From NCBI GenBank assembly GCA_016125275.1, contig WGMB01000002.1, positions 214,490-253,230 of the forward strand: 38,741 nucleotides of DNA, in the 5' to 3' direction. How positions within the stretch are numbered: the first letter of the stretch is position 1; every line of letters begins with the position of its first letter. Positions 14,001 through 21,722 of the stretch are shown here, in pieces. Source of the stretch: Acidobacteriota bacterium (GTDB lineage: Bacteria > Acidobacteriota > Terriglobia > Bryobacterales > UBA6623). The notes below the pieces were generated by a model. That model ran no database searches. It was given only the letters and a program-made list of their open reading frames with translations, and was not told the DNA's origin. A program made the translations under genes and the position numbers.

Positions 14001-15425
14001 CTAGGCGACGTCGACCGCGGATCCCAAACCGCACTCGCTGTGAATCGCGCGGACAGCTTCTTCGAGCTGATCCTGCCGCACCACCACCGCAATCGTCAGC
14101 TCGCTGGACCCCTGAGCGATCGCGATGATGTTGATGGAATGCTGTGAGATGGCCGTGAACAGCCGCCCGGCCAAACCCGGCGTGCCGCGCATGCCCTCGC
14201 CGACGGCCGCCACCAGACCCACGCTGTGGTCGATCTCGATTGGATGCACGTAGCCGTGATCGAGCTCGAGGGCCAGCTCGTCGCGCAAGCTTTCGAGCAC
14301 CGCCTCGACCTCGGCCGTGCGGACCAGCATGCAGAAGTTCTGCCGGAAGCTGGAGCGGCTGAGCATCAGCACGTCCACCTTAGCGCGGACGGCCGCCGCC
14401 AGCGCCCGTGACATCAACTGCGCCCCGGACTGCGTGAAGCTCACCGCTTCAATAGAGATCAACGACACCTTGGGCAACGACGTAATCGCACGCACGCCCA
14501 TGCGCTCGCCGGCGTGCGGGCCGATCCGGGTGCCGGGCCGCTCCGGGCGAAAGGTGTTCTTGATCCAGACCGGAATTTCCTTGTCGATCAGCGGCGCGAG
14601 GGTGCGTTGGTGCAGAACCTTGGCGCCGGCGTAGGCCAGCTCGGCGGCTTCGTTGTAGGTGACCTCGGGCAGCACGCGCGCGTCGGAGATGACGCGCGGG
14701 TCGCCGGTGAGGATGCCGTCGACGTCGGTCCAGATCCAGAGCTGATCGGCGTCGAGCGCGGCGGCCAGAATGGCGGCCGAGAAGTCCGAGCCGCCGCGGC
14801 CGAGAGTGGTCGGCACGCCCTTTGCCGTAGCGCCGTTGAAGCCGGTCGCCACCGGCAGCACGCCGTCGGCCAGCAGCGGTCCCAACCGAGCGGAAGCCTT
14901 GGCCCGCGTCTCCTCCATCAGCGGCGAGGCCGAGCCGAACAGGTCGTCGGTCACGATCAGCTCGGCGCTGTCCACGGCTTGGGCCGGCACACCGGCGGCC
15001 TCGAGCGTCTCGGCGAGCAGCACGGTGGAGAGCTTTTCGCCCGTGGAGACGGCCTCGTCGACCGAGCGCGGGGGCCGCTCGCGCAGCAGCAGCATGCCGC
15101 GGGCGATGCGTCCGTAGCGGTCCAGCAGCTCCCGCAGGCGGGCCTCGACGGCGGGACGCCGCTCGCTGGGCACGAGCTCGGCGCTGGCGGCCATGTGCTT
15201 GTCGAGCAGGGCCTGCAGGTTGGCTTCCACGGCGGTTTCGTCCCCGCGCTCGCCCTGCTCGAGCGTGTCGAGCAGCAGGTCGGTGACCTTGGACATGGCC
15301 GAGGCGACCACCACCACGCGAAAGTCGGCGGCGGCATGAGCGGCGAGCTCAGCGGCGCGACGGACGGCCTCGGGAGAACCTACGCTGGTTCCCCCAAACT
15401 TCATGACGAGCAGGGGTTTGGGCAT
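14001..15425 (-). CDS. lysC: Aspartokinase
   Basis: A 474-residue monofunctional aspartate kinase, the first step to lysine, threonine, methionine and diaminopimelate. The ATP/aspartate signature KFGGTSVGS is at residues 9-17, with further kinase-domain motifs ATGFNGATAKGVPTTLGRGG and IWTDVDGILTGDPRV. The C-terminal third holds tandem ACT regulatory domains (SLISIEAVSF, VDVLMLSRSS, GLVAAVGEGM, INIIAIAQGSSELTIAVVV) that should bind the feedback inhibitor. Length and layout fit the single-chain class III-like enzymes. It is monocistronic as far as the window shows. Confidence 0.96.
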   Translation of the reverse strand: MPKPLLVMKFGGTSVGSPEAVRRAAELAAHAAADFRVVVVASAMSKVTDLLLDTLEQGERGDETAVEANLQALLDKHMAASAELVPSERRPAVEARLRELLDRYGRIARGMLLLRERPPRSVDEAVSTGEKLSTVLLAETLEAAGVPAQAVDSAELIVTDDLFGSASPLMEETRAKASARLGPLLADGVLPVATGFNGATAKGVPTTLGRGGSDFSAAILAAALDADQLWIWTDVDGILTGDPRVISDARVLPEVTYNEAAELAYAGAKVLHQRTLAPLIDKEIPVWIKNTFRPERPGTRIGPHAGERMGVRAITSLPKVSLISIEAVSFTQSGAQLMSRALAAAVRAKVDVLMLSRSSFRQNFCMLVRTAEVEAVLESLRDELALELDHGYVHPIEIDHSVGLVAAVGEGMRGTPGLAGRLFTAISQHSINIIAIAQGSSELTIAVVVRQDQLEEAVRAIHSECGLGSAVDVA

Positions 15426-15530
15426 GGAAACGGACTGCGGCTGGAAAGGAAGGTCTAAGTCCGATTATAGGCCGAAGAGCGCGGAGGGGCGGGCAGAGCC
15501 GGGAGGCCGGACGCTCCGGCTCCACCACGC

Positions 15531-15556
15531 AAAAGGGGAGCGCCGCGGCGCTCCCC
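15531..15556 (-). terminator. Intrinsic terminator of the 69-residue protein gene
   Basis: A perfect palindrome with 11-bp arms (GGGGAGCGCCG and its complement, 15535-15556) followed, in the leftward direction, by TTTT (complement of AAAA at 15531-15534). It lies 29 nt beyond the stop of the gene at 15586-15795. Confidence 0.75.
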
Positions 15557-15585
15557 CCTTCGCTTCGCCCGAACGACCGAGTACC

Positions 15586-15795
15586 CTATTCGTTGGCGTC
15601 AAAAGTGACGCCGACCTTCAGCGGGCCCTTGCGGCCGATCTTGCGCGGCTCGTGCTCGTCCTCGTGGAGGGCCGGAACCTTGCGCGCCTCTTCGGCGCGG
15701 GCCTTCCGGACCAGATTCGGGTCAGGATGCACGTCCTTGGGGTCGGGCGTCACCATGCGGTTGTCCGGTTTTTCGTTCTGTTTCTTATCCGCCAT
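15586..15795 (-). CDS. Small hydrophilic protein, 69 residues, unknown
   Basis: Not recognised. The ATG at 15795 has a good AAGGAG Shine-Dalgarno, which decides it over an in-frame start 45 nt upstream. The product is very charged and proline-rich with no membrane segment (MADKKQNEKPDNRMVTPDP, KARAEEARKVPALHEDEHEP) and probably is largely disordered. A GNRA-type mini-hairpin (AGGCC/GGCCT, 15812-15825) sits before the Shine-Dalgarno and an intrinsic terminator follows the gene, so it is a complete single-gene unit. Confidence 0.7.
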   Translation of the reverse strand: MADKKQNEKPDNRMVTPDPKDVHPDPNLVRKARAEEARKVPALHEDEHEPRKIGRKGPLKVGVTFDANE

Positions 15796-15894
15796 TTCGT
15801 TTTCTCCTTCCAGGCCTTGCGGCCTTCTTTTGGGAGACACGCCGGAGCGGAGAGCGTTACCGAGGGCGGTCCGCCGGGGCGGCTGGGAAAGCGC

Positions 15895-15900
15895 GATAAT
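15895..15900 (+). promoter_or_regulatory. -10 box for the metallo-beta-lactamase gene (leaderless candidate)
   Basis: GATAAT at 15895-15900 is 6 nt before the GTG at 15907, so transcription would start at the start codon. No convincing -35 and no Shine-Dalgarno. Confidence 0.35.
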
Positions 15901-15906
15901 GGGCCC

Positions 15907-16761
15907 GTGCGTCAGCCGATCTTCGCCACCTTCGTCGCTCTGTTCGCTCTAGGAGCAGCTCTGCCCGCGCAGAATCCGGATTGGACGCGGCCGTTCCCCG
16001 GCCATCGCGTAATCGGCAACCTCTACTCGGTCGGCACCTACGACCTGGGCTGTTATCTGGTCACGTCGAACCAGGGGCATTTCCTCATCAACACCGGCGT
16101 CGAGGGCTCGATGGAGCAGATTCGCAAGAATATGAAGGCTCTGGGCTTCAAGCTCGAGGACGTGAAGGTGCTGCTGACGATGCAGGCGCACTGGGACCAC
16201 ACGGCGGAGTTGGCCGCCATCCAGAAGGCCACCGGCGCGAAGATGTACGCCACCGCCGGCGACAAGCCTCTGCTCGAGGATGGCGGCTTTTCCGACCCTC
16301 GCTTCGGCGGCAAGGTGAGCTTTCCGCCCATCCACGTGGACCGTGTGATCCGCGATGGCGAGGTCCTGGAGCTGGGCGACGCCAAGCTGACCGTTATGGA
16401 AGCGCCCGGCCATACGCAGGGCAGCGTGAGCTACCTGATGAAAGTCCACGAGGGCGGCAAGGACTACAACGTGGCGATCGCCAACATGGGCTCCATCAAC
16501 CCGGGCGTGCGGCTGGCGGTAAACCCCACCTACCCCGGCATCGCCGAGGACTACGCCAAGACGTTCCGCACGCAGAAGGCTCTGCCGGTGGACATCTGGG
16601 TCGCCGGTCATGCCTCGCAGTACGAGTTGCACAAGAAGCACAAGCCGGGCCAGGCCTACGATCCCGCCACGTTCGTGGACCCGGAAGGCTACAAGGCGTC
16701 CGTGGCGCACTACGAGAAGCTCTACCTGGACCAGATCGCGGCCGAGAAGAGCGCCAAGTAG
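15907..16761 (+). CDS. Secreted subclass-B3-like metallo-beta-lactamase, Gln116 type
   Basis: A 284-residue exported metallohydrolase with a signal peptide (RQPIFATFVALFALGAALPA). The zinc ligands follow the B3 layout: MQAHWDH gives Gln93, His95, Asp97 and His98, then His169 (APGHTQGS) and His235 (VAGHASQYELHKK), equivalent to BBL positions 116, 118, 120, 121, 196 and 263. Position 116 is glutamine rather than histidine, as in GOB enzymes. The NMGSINPG segment also fits B3 enzymes. Length matches B3 lactamases (about 290), so beta-lactam hydrolysis is likely, though B3-like proteins also act as lactonases. GTG at 15907 is the only start that keeps a clean signal peptide. It is a single gene, convergent with 16784-17500, with no regulator next to it. 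Confidence 0.88.
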   Translation: MRQPIFATFVALFALGAALPAQNPDWTRPFPGHRVIGNLYSVGTYDLGCYLVTSNQGHFLINTGVEGSMEQIRKNMKALGFKLEDVKVLLTMQAHWDHTAELAAIQKATGAKMYATAGDKPLLEDGGFSDPRFGGKVSFPPIHVDRVIRDGEVLELGDAKLTVMEAPGHTQGSVSYLMKVHEGGKDYNVAIANMGSINPGVRLAVNPTYPGIAEDYAKTFRTQKALPVDIWVAGHASQYELHKKHKPGQAYDPATFVDPEGYKASVAHYEKLYLDQIAAEKSAK

Positions 16762-16783
16762 GACCTACGGACGCGACCGGCGC

Positions 16784-17500
16784 TCAGCGCTTCGACCACT
16801 CGATCCGCAGCCCCAGCCGCCCCCCGAAGAACGCCTGAAAGTCCGAGCGGGCGTGCTGGAGAAAGGGCTCCAGGGGGAGTCTTGGTATCGGCCCAGGCGC
16901 CGTGTGGATCAGGATCGAGCCTCCCGGCTCGAGCTCGGGGCTGAAGGCGACCGGACGGACGCCCACCCGATGGGCGAACGCCAACAACTTGTCTTGCGCC
17001 TCGATGCGTCCGGTGGCGAGCCCTTCCGCCCGAGAGGCCGTTTCGAGCATGGCGAAGACCGCCCCGCCCTGACGCAGCAGTTTGCGCGCCTGCAACAGCA
17101 CCGTCGGAGAGCGGTGCAGCCGCTGAACCTGCGGCAGCGGCCGAACCTGGCTCGCCGCAATCAGCGCCGGCGGCCAGCCACGCAGGCGGGCCGCCGACAG
17201 CGCCGCCCAGATCAAGCCGCCGTGCATGCCGAACAGCAGCAGGCAAGCGTTCTCGCGATGGATGCGCGCCAGCCTCTCCTCGTCGTCGAAGCGCGCCGGG
17301 ATGGGCCCGTCGAACTCGCCCACCCGCAGGCGCTGCAGCAGCTCCCGGAAGACGACCGTCTGGCTGGAGGGGTCCAGCGACGAGTGGGGCTCCTTGCCCA
17401 GCGCCCGGGCGGCCAGCGCGAGCGGGCCCGACGCCCGGGCGGTCCAGCGGAAGATCCGCGGGGCGCCGAGCGCGCGCCAACAGTACGCCGAGAGCGACAT
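16784..17500 (-). CDS. Hypothetical protein, distant LpxL-like acyltransferase fold (tentative)
   Basis: A 238-residue protein. The order of segments resembles the lauroyl/lysophospholipid acyltransferase family: LLLFGMHGGLIWAAL (placed like the catalytic His motif), ARKLLRQGGAVFAMLET (like the Lk-x-GG-x-v segment) and KLLAFAHRVGVRPVAFSPE (like the late a-x-x-tgapvvp segment). The acidic residue of HX4D/E is not in place, so it may be inactive, remodelled or wrongly assigned. It starts 9 nt after the stop of the di-iron enzyme gene and is surely cotranscribed with it. No signal peptide. An alternative frame over the same bases is open but not protein-like. Confidence 0.6.
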   Translation of the reverse strand: MSLSAYCWRALGAPRIFRWTARASGPLALAARALGKEPHSSLDPSSQTVVFRELLQRLRVGEFDGPIPARFDDEERLARIHRENACLLLFGMHGGLIWAALSAARLRGWPPALIAASQVRPLPQVQRLHRSPTVLLQARKLLRQGGAVFAMLETASRAEGLATGRIEAQDKLLAFAHRVGVRPVAFSPELEPGGSILIHTAPGPIPRLPLEPFLQHARSDFQAFFGGRLGLRIEWSKR

Positions 17501-17509
17501 GGACGGCGG

Positions 17510-18199
17510 TCAGGCCGCCGTCGCCAGCCGGGCGGCGTAGCGAGCCCCGTCCAAAGCGCAGCGCCGGTGAAAGGCCGCCCACTGCACAGCGCCTTGGCGG
17601 ACGCCTTCCAGCAGCTCGCGACGGGCCTCCTCAGTGCCGGCATGCGACGCCAACAGAGCGGCGCCCTCGGCGCTATGGCGGGCGTCGGCCTCGATGTGGA
17701 CCGTGACGAAGCGCGCTTGGGCGGGAGTGAGGCCGTAAAGGCGCTGGAGAGGCTCGGCAATGGCCGCGCAGGTGAGGGTGGAGTTGTGCTCCCCGCCGAT
17801 CATGATGGAGGCGGCAGGCCCGAGCCAGCGGCCCTTGGCGACCTCCGCGTCGAACCAAGACATCGAGAGGCGATAGTCGTCGAGCTCGTCCAGCAGGCGC
17901 TGTTCGGCTGGAAAAGCCTCGGCCATTTGCTGGGCCAGGTCGGTGTGCGACTCCGTCCCCGCGTTGGCGCCCGCCTCTTCGGCTAGATTCATCGTCAGAG
18001 ACGACCACAGGGAGCGGGGCCCGACGGCAATCAGCTTGCCCAGGCTGCGCGGTTGGCCGTCGGCCAAGTGCACGAAGCGCCGGGCGTACAGCGCTACCGT
18101 CAAGCGCGGCAGCGACCCATCCAGGATCCGCCGAACGATCGGGAGCGTCCGAATCGGCTGGCGCTTGGCCGCAGCGAGCAGCTCTCCAGGAAATGACAT
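17510..18199 (-). CDS. Heme-oxygenase-like di-iron oxidase (TenA/PqqC/CADD superfamily)
   Basis: A 229-residue all-helical cytosolic protein of the iron-containing redox enzyme (HDO) family. The six metal ligands of the family can be read: an early glutamate (E74 or E75, NLAEEAG), H85 (ESHTDL), E137 (IGGEHNS), and H168, D172 and H175. H168, D172 and H175 have the H-x3-D-x2-H spacing of CADD, the Chlamydia p-aminobenzoate synthase. Known members oxidise fatty acids (UndA), amino acids (BesC) or make p-aminobenzoate from their own tyrosine (CADD). Which applies here cannot be read. The next gene, possibly acyltransferase-like, would favour a lipid substrate, but weakly. The frame begins MSFPGELLAAAKR with no strong Shine-Dalgarno. 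Confidence 0.78.
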   Translation of the reverse strand: MSFPGELLAAAKRQPIRTLPIVRRILDGSLPRLTVALYARRFVHLADGQPRSLGKLIAVGPRSLWSSLTMNLAEEAGANAGTESHTDLAQQMAEAFPAEQRLLDELDDYRLSMSWFDAEVAKGRWLGPAASIMIGGEHNSTLTCAAIAEPLQRLYGLTPAQARFVTVHIEADARHSAEGAALLASHAGTEEARRELLEGVRQGAVQWAAFHRRCALDGARYAARLATAA

Positions 18200-18435
18200 C
18201 AGCGATTACCCTCCCCCGTCGAACGTTTCGCGCCCCGGACGAATCGATCCGTTCTGGACCGTCGACTCGCAGCGGGCCTTGACAAGACATCGGCGCGAGA
18301 GCGCGGAGGCGTTAGACGTAGCGTGCGGTGAGGCGCCGCACTCCGCACGAGGAGACTCGGGGATTCACCCGGTTTCCTTCCGGAACTTCAGGGCGTAACA
18401 TACGGTCACATCCGCACCCCGGGAGGGGTGGATCG

Positions 18436-19797
18436 ATGCAACGCAGGCATTTCGTGAAAGGCGTCGCAGGGACGGCTCTGGCCGCTCCCGCCTTCGCGAC
18501 CAAGTCGTCCATTCTCGGCGCCAACGACAGAATTCGAGTCGCCGTTCTCGGCGTGAACGGCCGCGGCCAGAACCACTTCGAGGGTCTCCAGCCGCTGGAG
18601 AACGTCGAGGTCACCCACTTCGTCGACCCCGACCTGGAGATCGCCCGGCGGCGGGCCGGCGAGTTCGAGAGCAAGTTCGGACGCAAGCCGACCGTGGTGC
18701 AGGATCTGCGCCGGGCGCTCGACGACAAGGACATCGACGTCGTCACCATCGCCACGCCCAATCACTGGCACACGCTGGCGGCCATCTGGGCCTGCCAGGC
18801 CGGTAAGGATGTTTACGTCGAAAAGCCCGCCACGCACGTCTTCAACGAAGGGCTGAGCCTGATCGCGGCTGCCAAGAAGTACAACCGTATCGTGCAGCAC
18901 GGCGTGCAACTGCGCTCTTCCGAGGCGATTCGCGAAGCCGTGCAGAAGATGCGCGACGGGCTGATCGGCGAGGTCTACATGGCGCGGGCGACTATCTTCA
19001 AATGGCGGCCCCAGCTCCAGAACTTTCCAGACGAGACCCCGCCGGAGACCTTCGACTACGACCTGTGGGTGGGCCCGGGAAAGTATCGCCCGTATTCCAA
19101 GCGGCACGTGCCCTATAACTGGCACTGGACCTGGGACTACGGCAACGGCGAGATCGGCAACCAGGGCATCCACGAGACGGACATGCTGCAGTGGGGTCTG
19201 GGCGTGGGGCTGCCCACCAAGATCAGCGCCATGGGCGGCAACTACCTGTGGCGCGACCACCGCGAGACGCCCGAAGCCCTGGGCATGCAGATGGAGTTCG
19301 ACGGGGGCAAGAAGTATGCCGAGGTGGCCGTGCGGTTCTGGTGCTCGAACAACGAGACCGAAGCGGCTGGCGGGAACTACCTCTACCGGGGGCTGCAAAG
19401 CGCCTACCAGCGCATCACCGGCAAATCGTCCGACAAGGCCAACGGCAACCTCTTCTTCGGCTCCGAGGGCTTCTTGGAGATCAACGAGTACGAGAGCTAC
19501 GCGTTCTTCTTCGGCCGCAACAACGAGCCCGGGCCCAGCGGCTCGGCGCCGACCCGCCACTACGAAAACTTCATCCAGGCAGTTCGCAGCCGCAAGACCG
19601 AGGACCAGCACGGCCCGGTCGAAACAGCCCACTCCTCCGCCGCCCTCGCCCACCTGGGCAACATCGCCTACCGGCGGGAACAGACGCTGCGCTTCGACCC
19701 TTCCGTGGCACGCTTCACCAACGACGACGAGGCCAACGCGATGCTCGGCAAGCCGTACCGCCCGGGCTTTGAAGTGCCGCCGCCGGACAGGGTCTGA
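18436..19797 (+). CDS. Tat-exported Gfo/Idh/MocA family oxidoreductase
   Basis: A 453-residue NAD(P)-dependent oxidoreductase, probably acting on a sugar or inositol in the periplasm. It opens with a Tat-type signal (MQRRHFVKGVAGTALAAPAFA), then a Rossmann domain (RIRVAVLGVNGRGQNH, GxGxxG type), the EKP motif (VYVEKPATH) and a C-terminal substrate domain with HWTWDYGNGEIGNQGIHE, typical of the secreted Acidobacteria/Planctomycetes group. GGGAGGGG (18421-18428) is a strong Shine-Dalgarno 7 nt before the ATG and decides this start over an in-frame one at 18328. The 236-bp gap upstream, between divergent genes, holds only a weak promoter match (TTTCCT at 18373, TAACAT at 18396). Confidence 0.93.
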   Translation: MQRRHFVKGVAGTALAAPAFATKSSILGANDRIRVAVLGVNGRGQNHFEGLQPLENVEVTHFVDPDLEIARRRAGEFESKFGRKPTVVQDLRRALDDKDIDVVTIATPNHWHTLAAIWACQAGKDVYVEKPATHVFNEGLSLIAAAKKYNRIVQHGVQLRSSEAIREAVQKMRDGLIGEVYMARATIFKWRPQLQNFPDETPPETFDYDLWVGPGKYRPYSKRHVPYNWHWTWDYGNGEIGNQGIHETDMLQWGLGVGLPTKISAMGGNYLWRDHRETPEALGMQMEFDGGKKYAEVAVRFWCSNNETEAAGGNYLYRGLQSAYQRITGKSSDKANGNLFFGSEGFLEINEYESYAFFFGRNNEPGPSGSAPTRHYENFIQAVRSRKTEDQHGPVETAHSSAALAHLGNIAYRREQTLRFDPSVARFTNDDEANAMLGKPYRPGFEVPPPDRV

Positions 19798-19814
19798 GGC
19801 GGCGGAACCCTGCG

Positions 19815-21452
19815 CTACTGGTAATCGACCACGGCCGTCTCGCCGGTGTAGAACGAGATGTTCGCGTTGTCGATCTTATCCACCGTGAAGTTCTTCGGCA
19901 GCATGTAGTTGTAGACGATGAGCTGACCGGTCGTCGCCAGCGGAGAATTGGCGATCACCTTGCTCGGCACCATCGACGCCAATACGTCGCGCGGCACGGT
20001 CAAGCGACCGGCTGAGGCCCGCGCGGAGCAACTGAAAGCCGTGAACACCGTGGCCAAGTCCGACGACGTGCCGGTGACCACCACGTACGAACTGGGATCG
20101 CCGCCCATCCAGGTGAGCTCCAGATCCTGGCTCCGGCTGATGTTGGTCATGCCTTCGAGGTTAGTGGTGGAGAAGGCGGGCGGCAGCGTTACCGACGCCG
20201 TGAATGGTCCGACCTTGTCGCTCCCTGTCCCCTGGAACGCAAAGGTCTCCCCGGGCTGCCCCACGAACAGCGGCAGCGAAGCGTCTGTGGTGGCGCCGCT
20301 GAGCACGTAGCTGGAGATCGAGGAGTTCTTGACGAGGGGCTTGACCGCGCCGCTCGGCAGGGTCAAGCTGACCTGACCCGCGTCGAGATACTCGAGCGTC
20401 GGCGCCACGAAGGGGTTGGTGAGCACGAACATCGAGACGACGCAGTTTCCGAACGAGGGCTGGCTGATGCCGCCGTAGTTGCCGTAGTTGAAGGGAGAGT
20501 AGCGCAGGAACTGCGCGTTGGCGGCGTCATTGAGCAGGTGCGTCGTACCGCCCCCGGGCAGGCGGGCGAAGTTGGTAAAGCGACCCAGATAGAGCCAACC
20601 GGCCGTCACGGACTCCTGCTGCGTGAAGGTCTGGAGCTCGGACGGGTCCACGAACGGCTCGGCGCAAACCTTGCCTTCGGCCGCGACCGGGATCGTGTTG
20701 AAGTTGCTGATGTAGTCGCCTGTCTTGACGTAGACCGACACGAAGCAGCCGGTGGAGCCGCGCGGAATGCGGGCGACGATCTGGTCCAGGCCCGGATACT
20801 GCGAGCGGCCGTGGTAGAGCGTTTCGGCCTTCTTGTTGCCGATGTAGAGCTCGAAGGGAAGGCTGTCGAGGCTTTGCGGATTCGAGATCAGCATGGTCTC
20901 GTCGCCCACGTAGCCGCCGAGGCCGGAGCCCCAGAAGATGACGACCTGGTCTTCCGCGGCCGCGTTGGTCGGTGTGAGCAGGTTGAAGCCGGCGTCCATC
21001 ATCACCGCCTGACCCAAACCGTTGCCGCTCATCGTCATCAGACCGAAGGCGCTGCGGACGACCTTGATGGGGAACGGCGGGCTGGTCTGTCCGCCGTAGG
21101 CGACGGTGATCGTGCCGTCGCCTACCGGCGTGGCCGAAGGCAGGATGGCGGAGATCTGCCCCGGCGAGACGTAATAGGGGATCGCCTGCGTGGTGGAGCC
21201 GTTGACGGTGACGGTGAGGGTCACGCCGCCCAGGTTCTTGTCGAGAACCGGGTTGAAGCCGCCTTGCAGCAGTCCGGCCGGGGCCATCTGCGAGCCGTAG
21301 AGCACGAAGATCGAGCCCTGCGCGATGCCGTAGTTCGGCGTACCACTGAGCAGGTAGCTGTAGTTGTTCTGCAAACCGCCGATGGACGGCGCGGCGAGCG
21401 CGACGGCGCTCCAGCCGATGCACAAGGCCAAACAGGAGATCCAACGGGCCAT
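19815..21452 (-). CDS. Secreted TIGR03437-type (Solibacter) domain protein
   Basis: A 545-residue exported protein of unknown role. After the signal peptide (MARWISCLALCIGWSAVALA) residues about 20-200 follow the Solibacter-type domain usually found at the C-terminus of large surface proteins: GIAQGSIFVLYGSQMAPAG, LGGVTLTVTVNGSTT, IPYYVSPGQISAILPSATP and VVIFWGSGLGGY. The rest is beta-rich with no motif I can name. This family is nearly confined to Bryobacterales, so it is the best lineage marker in the window. GGAGG lies 6 nt before the ATG at 21452; an in-frame TTG at 21473 is less likely. A -10 box TATACT (21511-21506) is upstream on the same strand. Confidence 0.85.
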   Translation of the reverse strand: MARWISCLALCIGWSAVALAAPSIGGLQNNYSYLLSGTPNYGIAQGSIFVLYGSQMAPAGLLQGGFNPVLDKNLGGVTLTVTVNGSTTQAIPYYVSPGQISAILPSATPVGDGTITVAYGGQTSPPFPIKVVRSAFGLMTMSGNGLGQAVMMDAGFNLLTPTNAAAEDQVVIFWGSGLGGYVGDETMLISNPQSLDSLPFELYIGNKKAETLYHGRSQYPGLDQIVARIPRGSTGCFVSVYVKTGDYISNFNTIPVAAEGKVCAEPFVDPSELQTFTQQESVTAGWLYLGRFTNFARLPGGGTTHLLNDAANAQFLRYSPFNYGNYGGISQPSFGNCVVSMFVLTNPFVAPTLEYLDAGQVSLTLPSGAVKPLVKNSSISSYVLSGATTDASLPLFVGQPGETFAFQGTGSDKVGPFTASVTLPPAFSTTNLEGMTNISRSQDLELTWMGGDPSSYVVVTGTSSDLATVFTAFSCSARASAGRLTVPRDVLASMVPSKVIANSPLATTGQLIVYNYMLPKNFTVDKIDNANISFYTGETAVVDYQ

Positions 21453-21597
21453 CGAAACCTCCGATCCGCGCAAACAGCGCCGAAACCGGCGTTGCGATGG
21501 GATGTAGTATAAGCTGCCAGGAGAGGCCCGGTGCGTCGCGCAGGACCCCGAGATCGCAGGGAAAGTCAGGCCAAAGTGGCGCTAAAGGGCGAATCCC

Positions 21598-21626
21598 TTG
21601 ACCGTTTGGCGGCCCTTGCGTATCGT
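21598..21626 (+). promoter_or_regulatory. Sigma-70-type promoter of the LolA-like gene
   Basis: TTGACC (21598-21603) and TATCGT (21621-21626) with a 17-nt spacer. Predicted start near 21633, giving a leader of about 90 nt to the ATG at 21723. Confidence 0.55.
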
Positions 21627-21674
21627 GGGTGCGAAACCTGACGCGGCCGGGTCGCGTCGATGGATTGTCCGGCG

Positions 21675-21716
21675 TCGCCATGTGAGGAGCCGGAATCTCC
21701 GTGCGAGGAGAAGGAT
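21675..21716 (+). repeat. 21-bp imperfect tandem duplication
   Basis: Units 21675-21695 and 21696-21716 match at 15 of 21 positions and each carries a GAGGAG purine block. Read in the frame of the downstream gene it encodes SPCEEPE then SPCEEKD. It may be a duplicated ribosome-binding region or part of a longer N-terminus starting at 21660. Confidence 0.4.
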
Positions 21717-21722
21717 ACGATC

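Noticed and set aside
15403-15906. N-terminal extension of the metallo-beta-lactamase frame
   Set aside because: The upstream part is antisense to the 69-residue protein gene and its terminator and precedes a proper signal peptide; GTG 15907 is preferred.
16722-17582. Alternative 286-codon minus-strand frame over the LpxL-like gene
   Set aside because: It overlaps the di-iron gene by more than 70 bp and has Arg/Gly/Ala-rich shadow composition, whereas the 16784-17500 frame starts 9 nt after that gene's stop.
18406-19653. 415-codon minus-strand frame opposite the Gfo/Idh gene
   Set aside because: Mirror of a gene with Tat signal, GxGxxG and EKP motifs; no protein-like features of its own.
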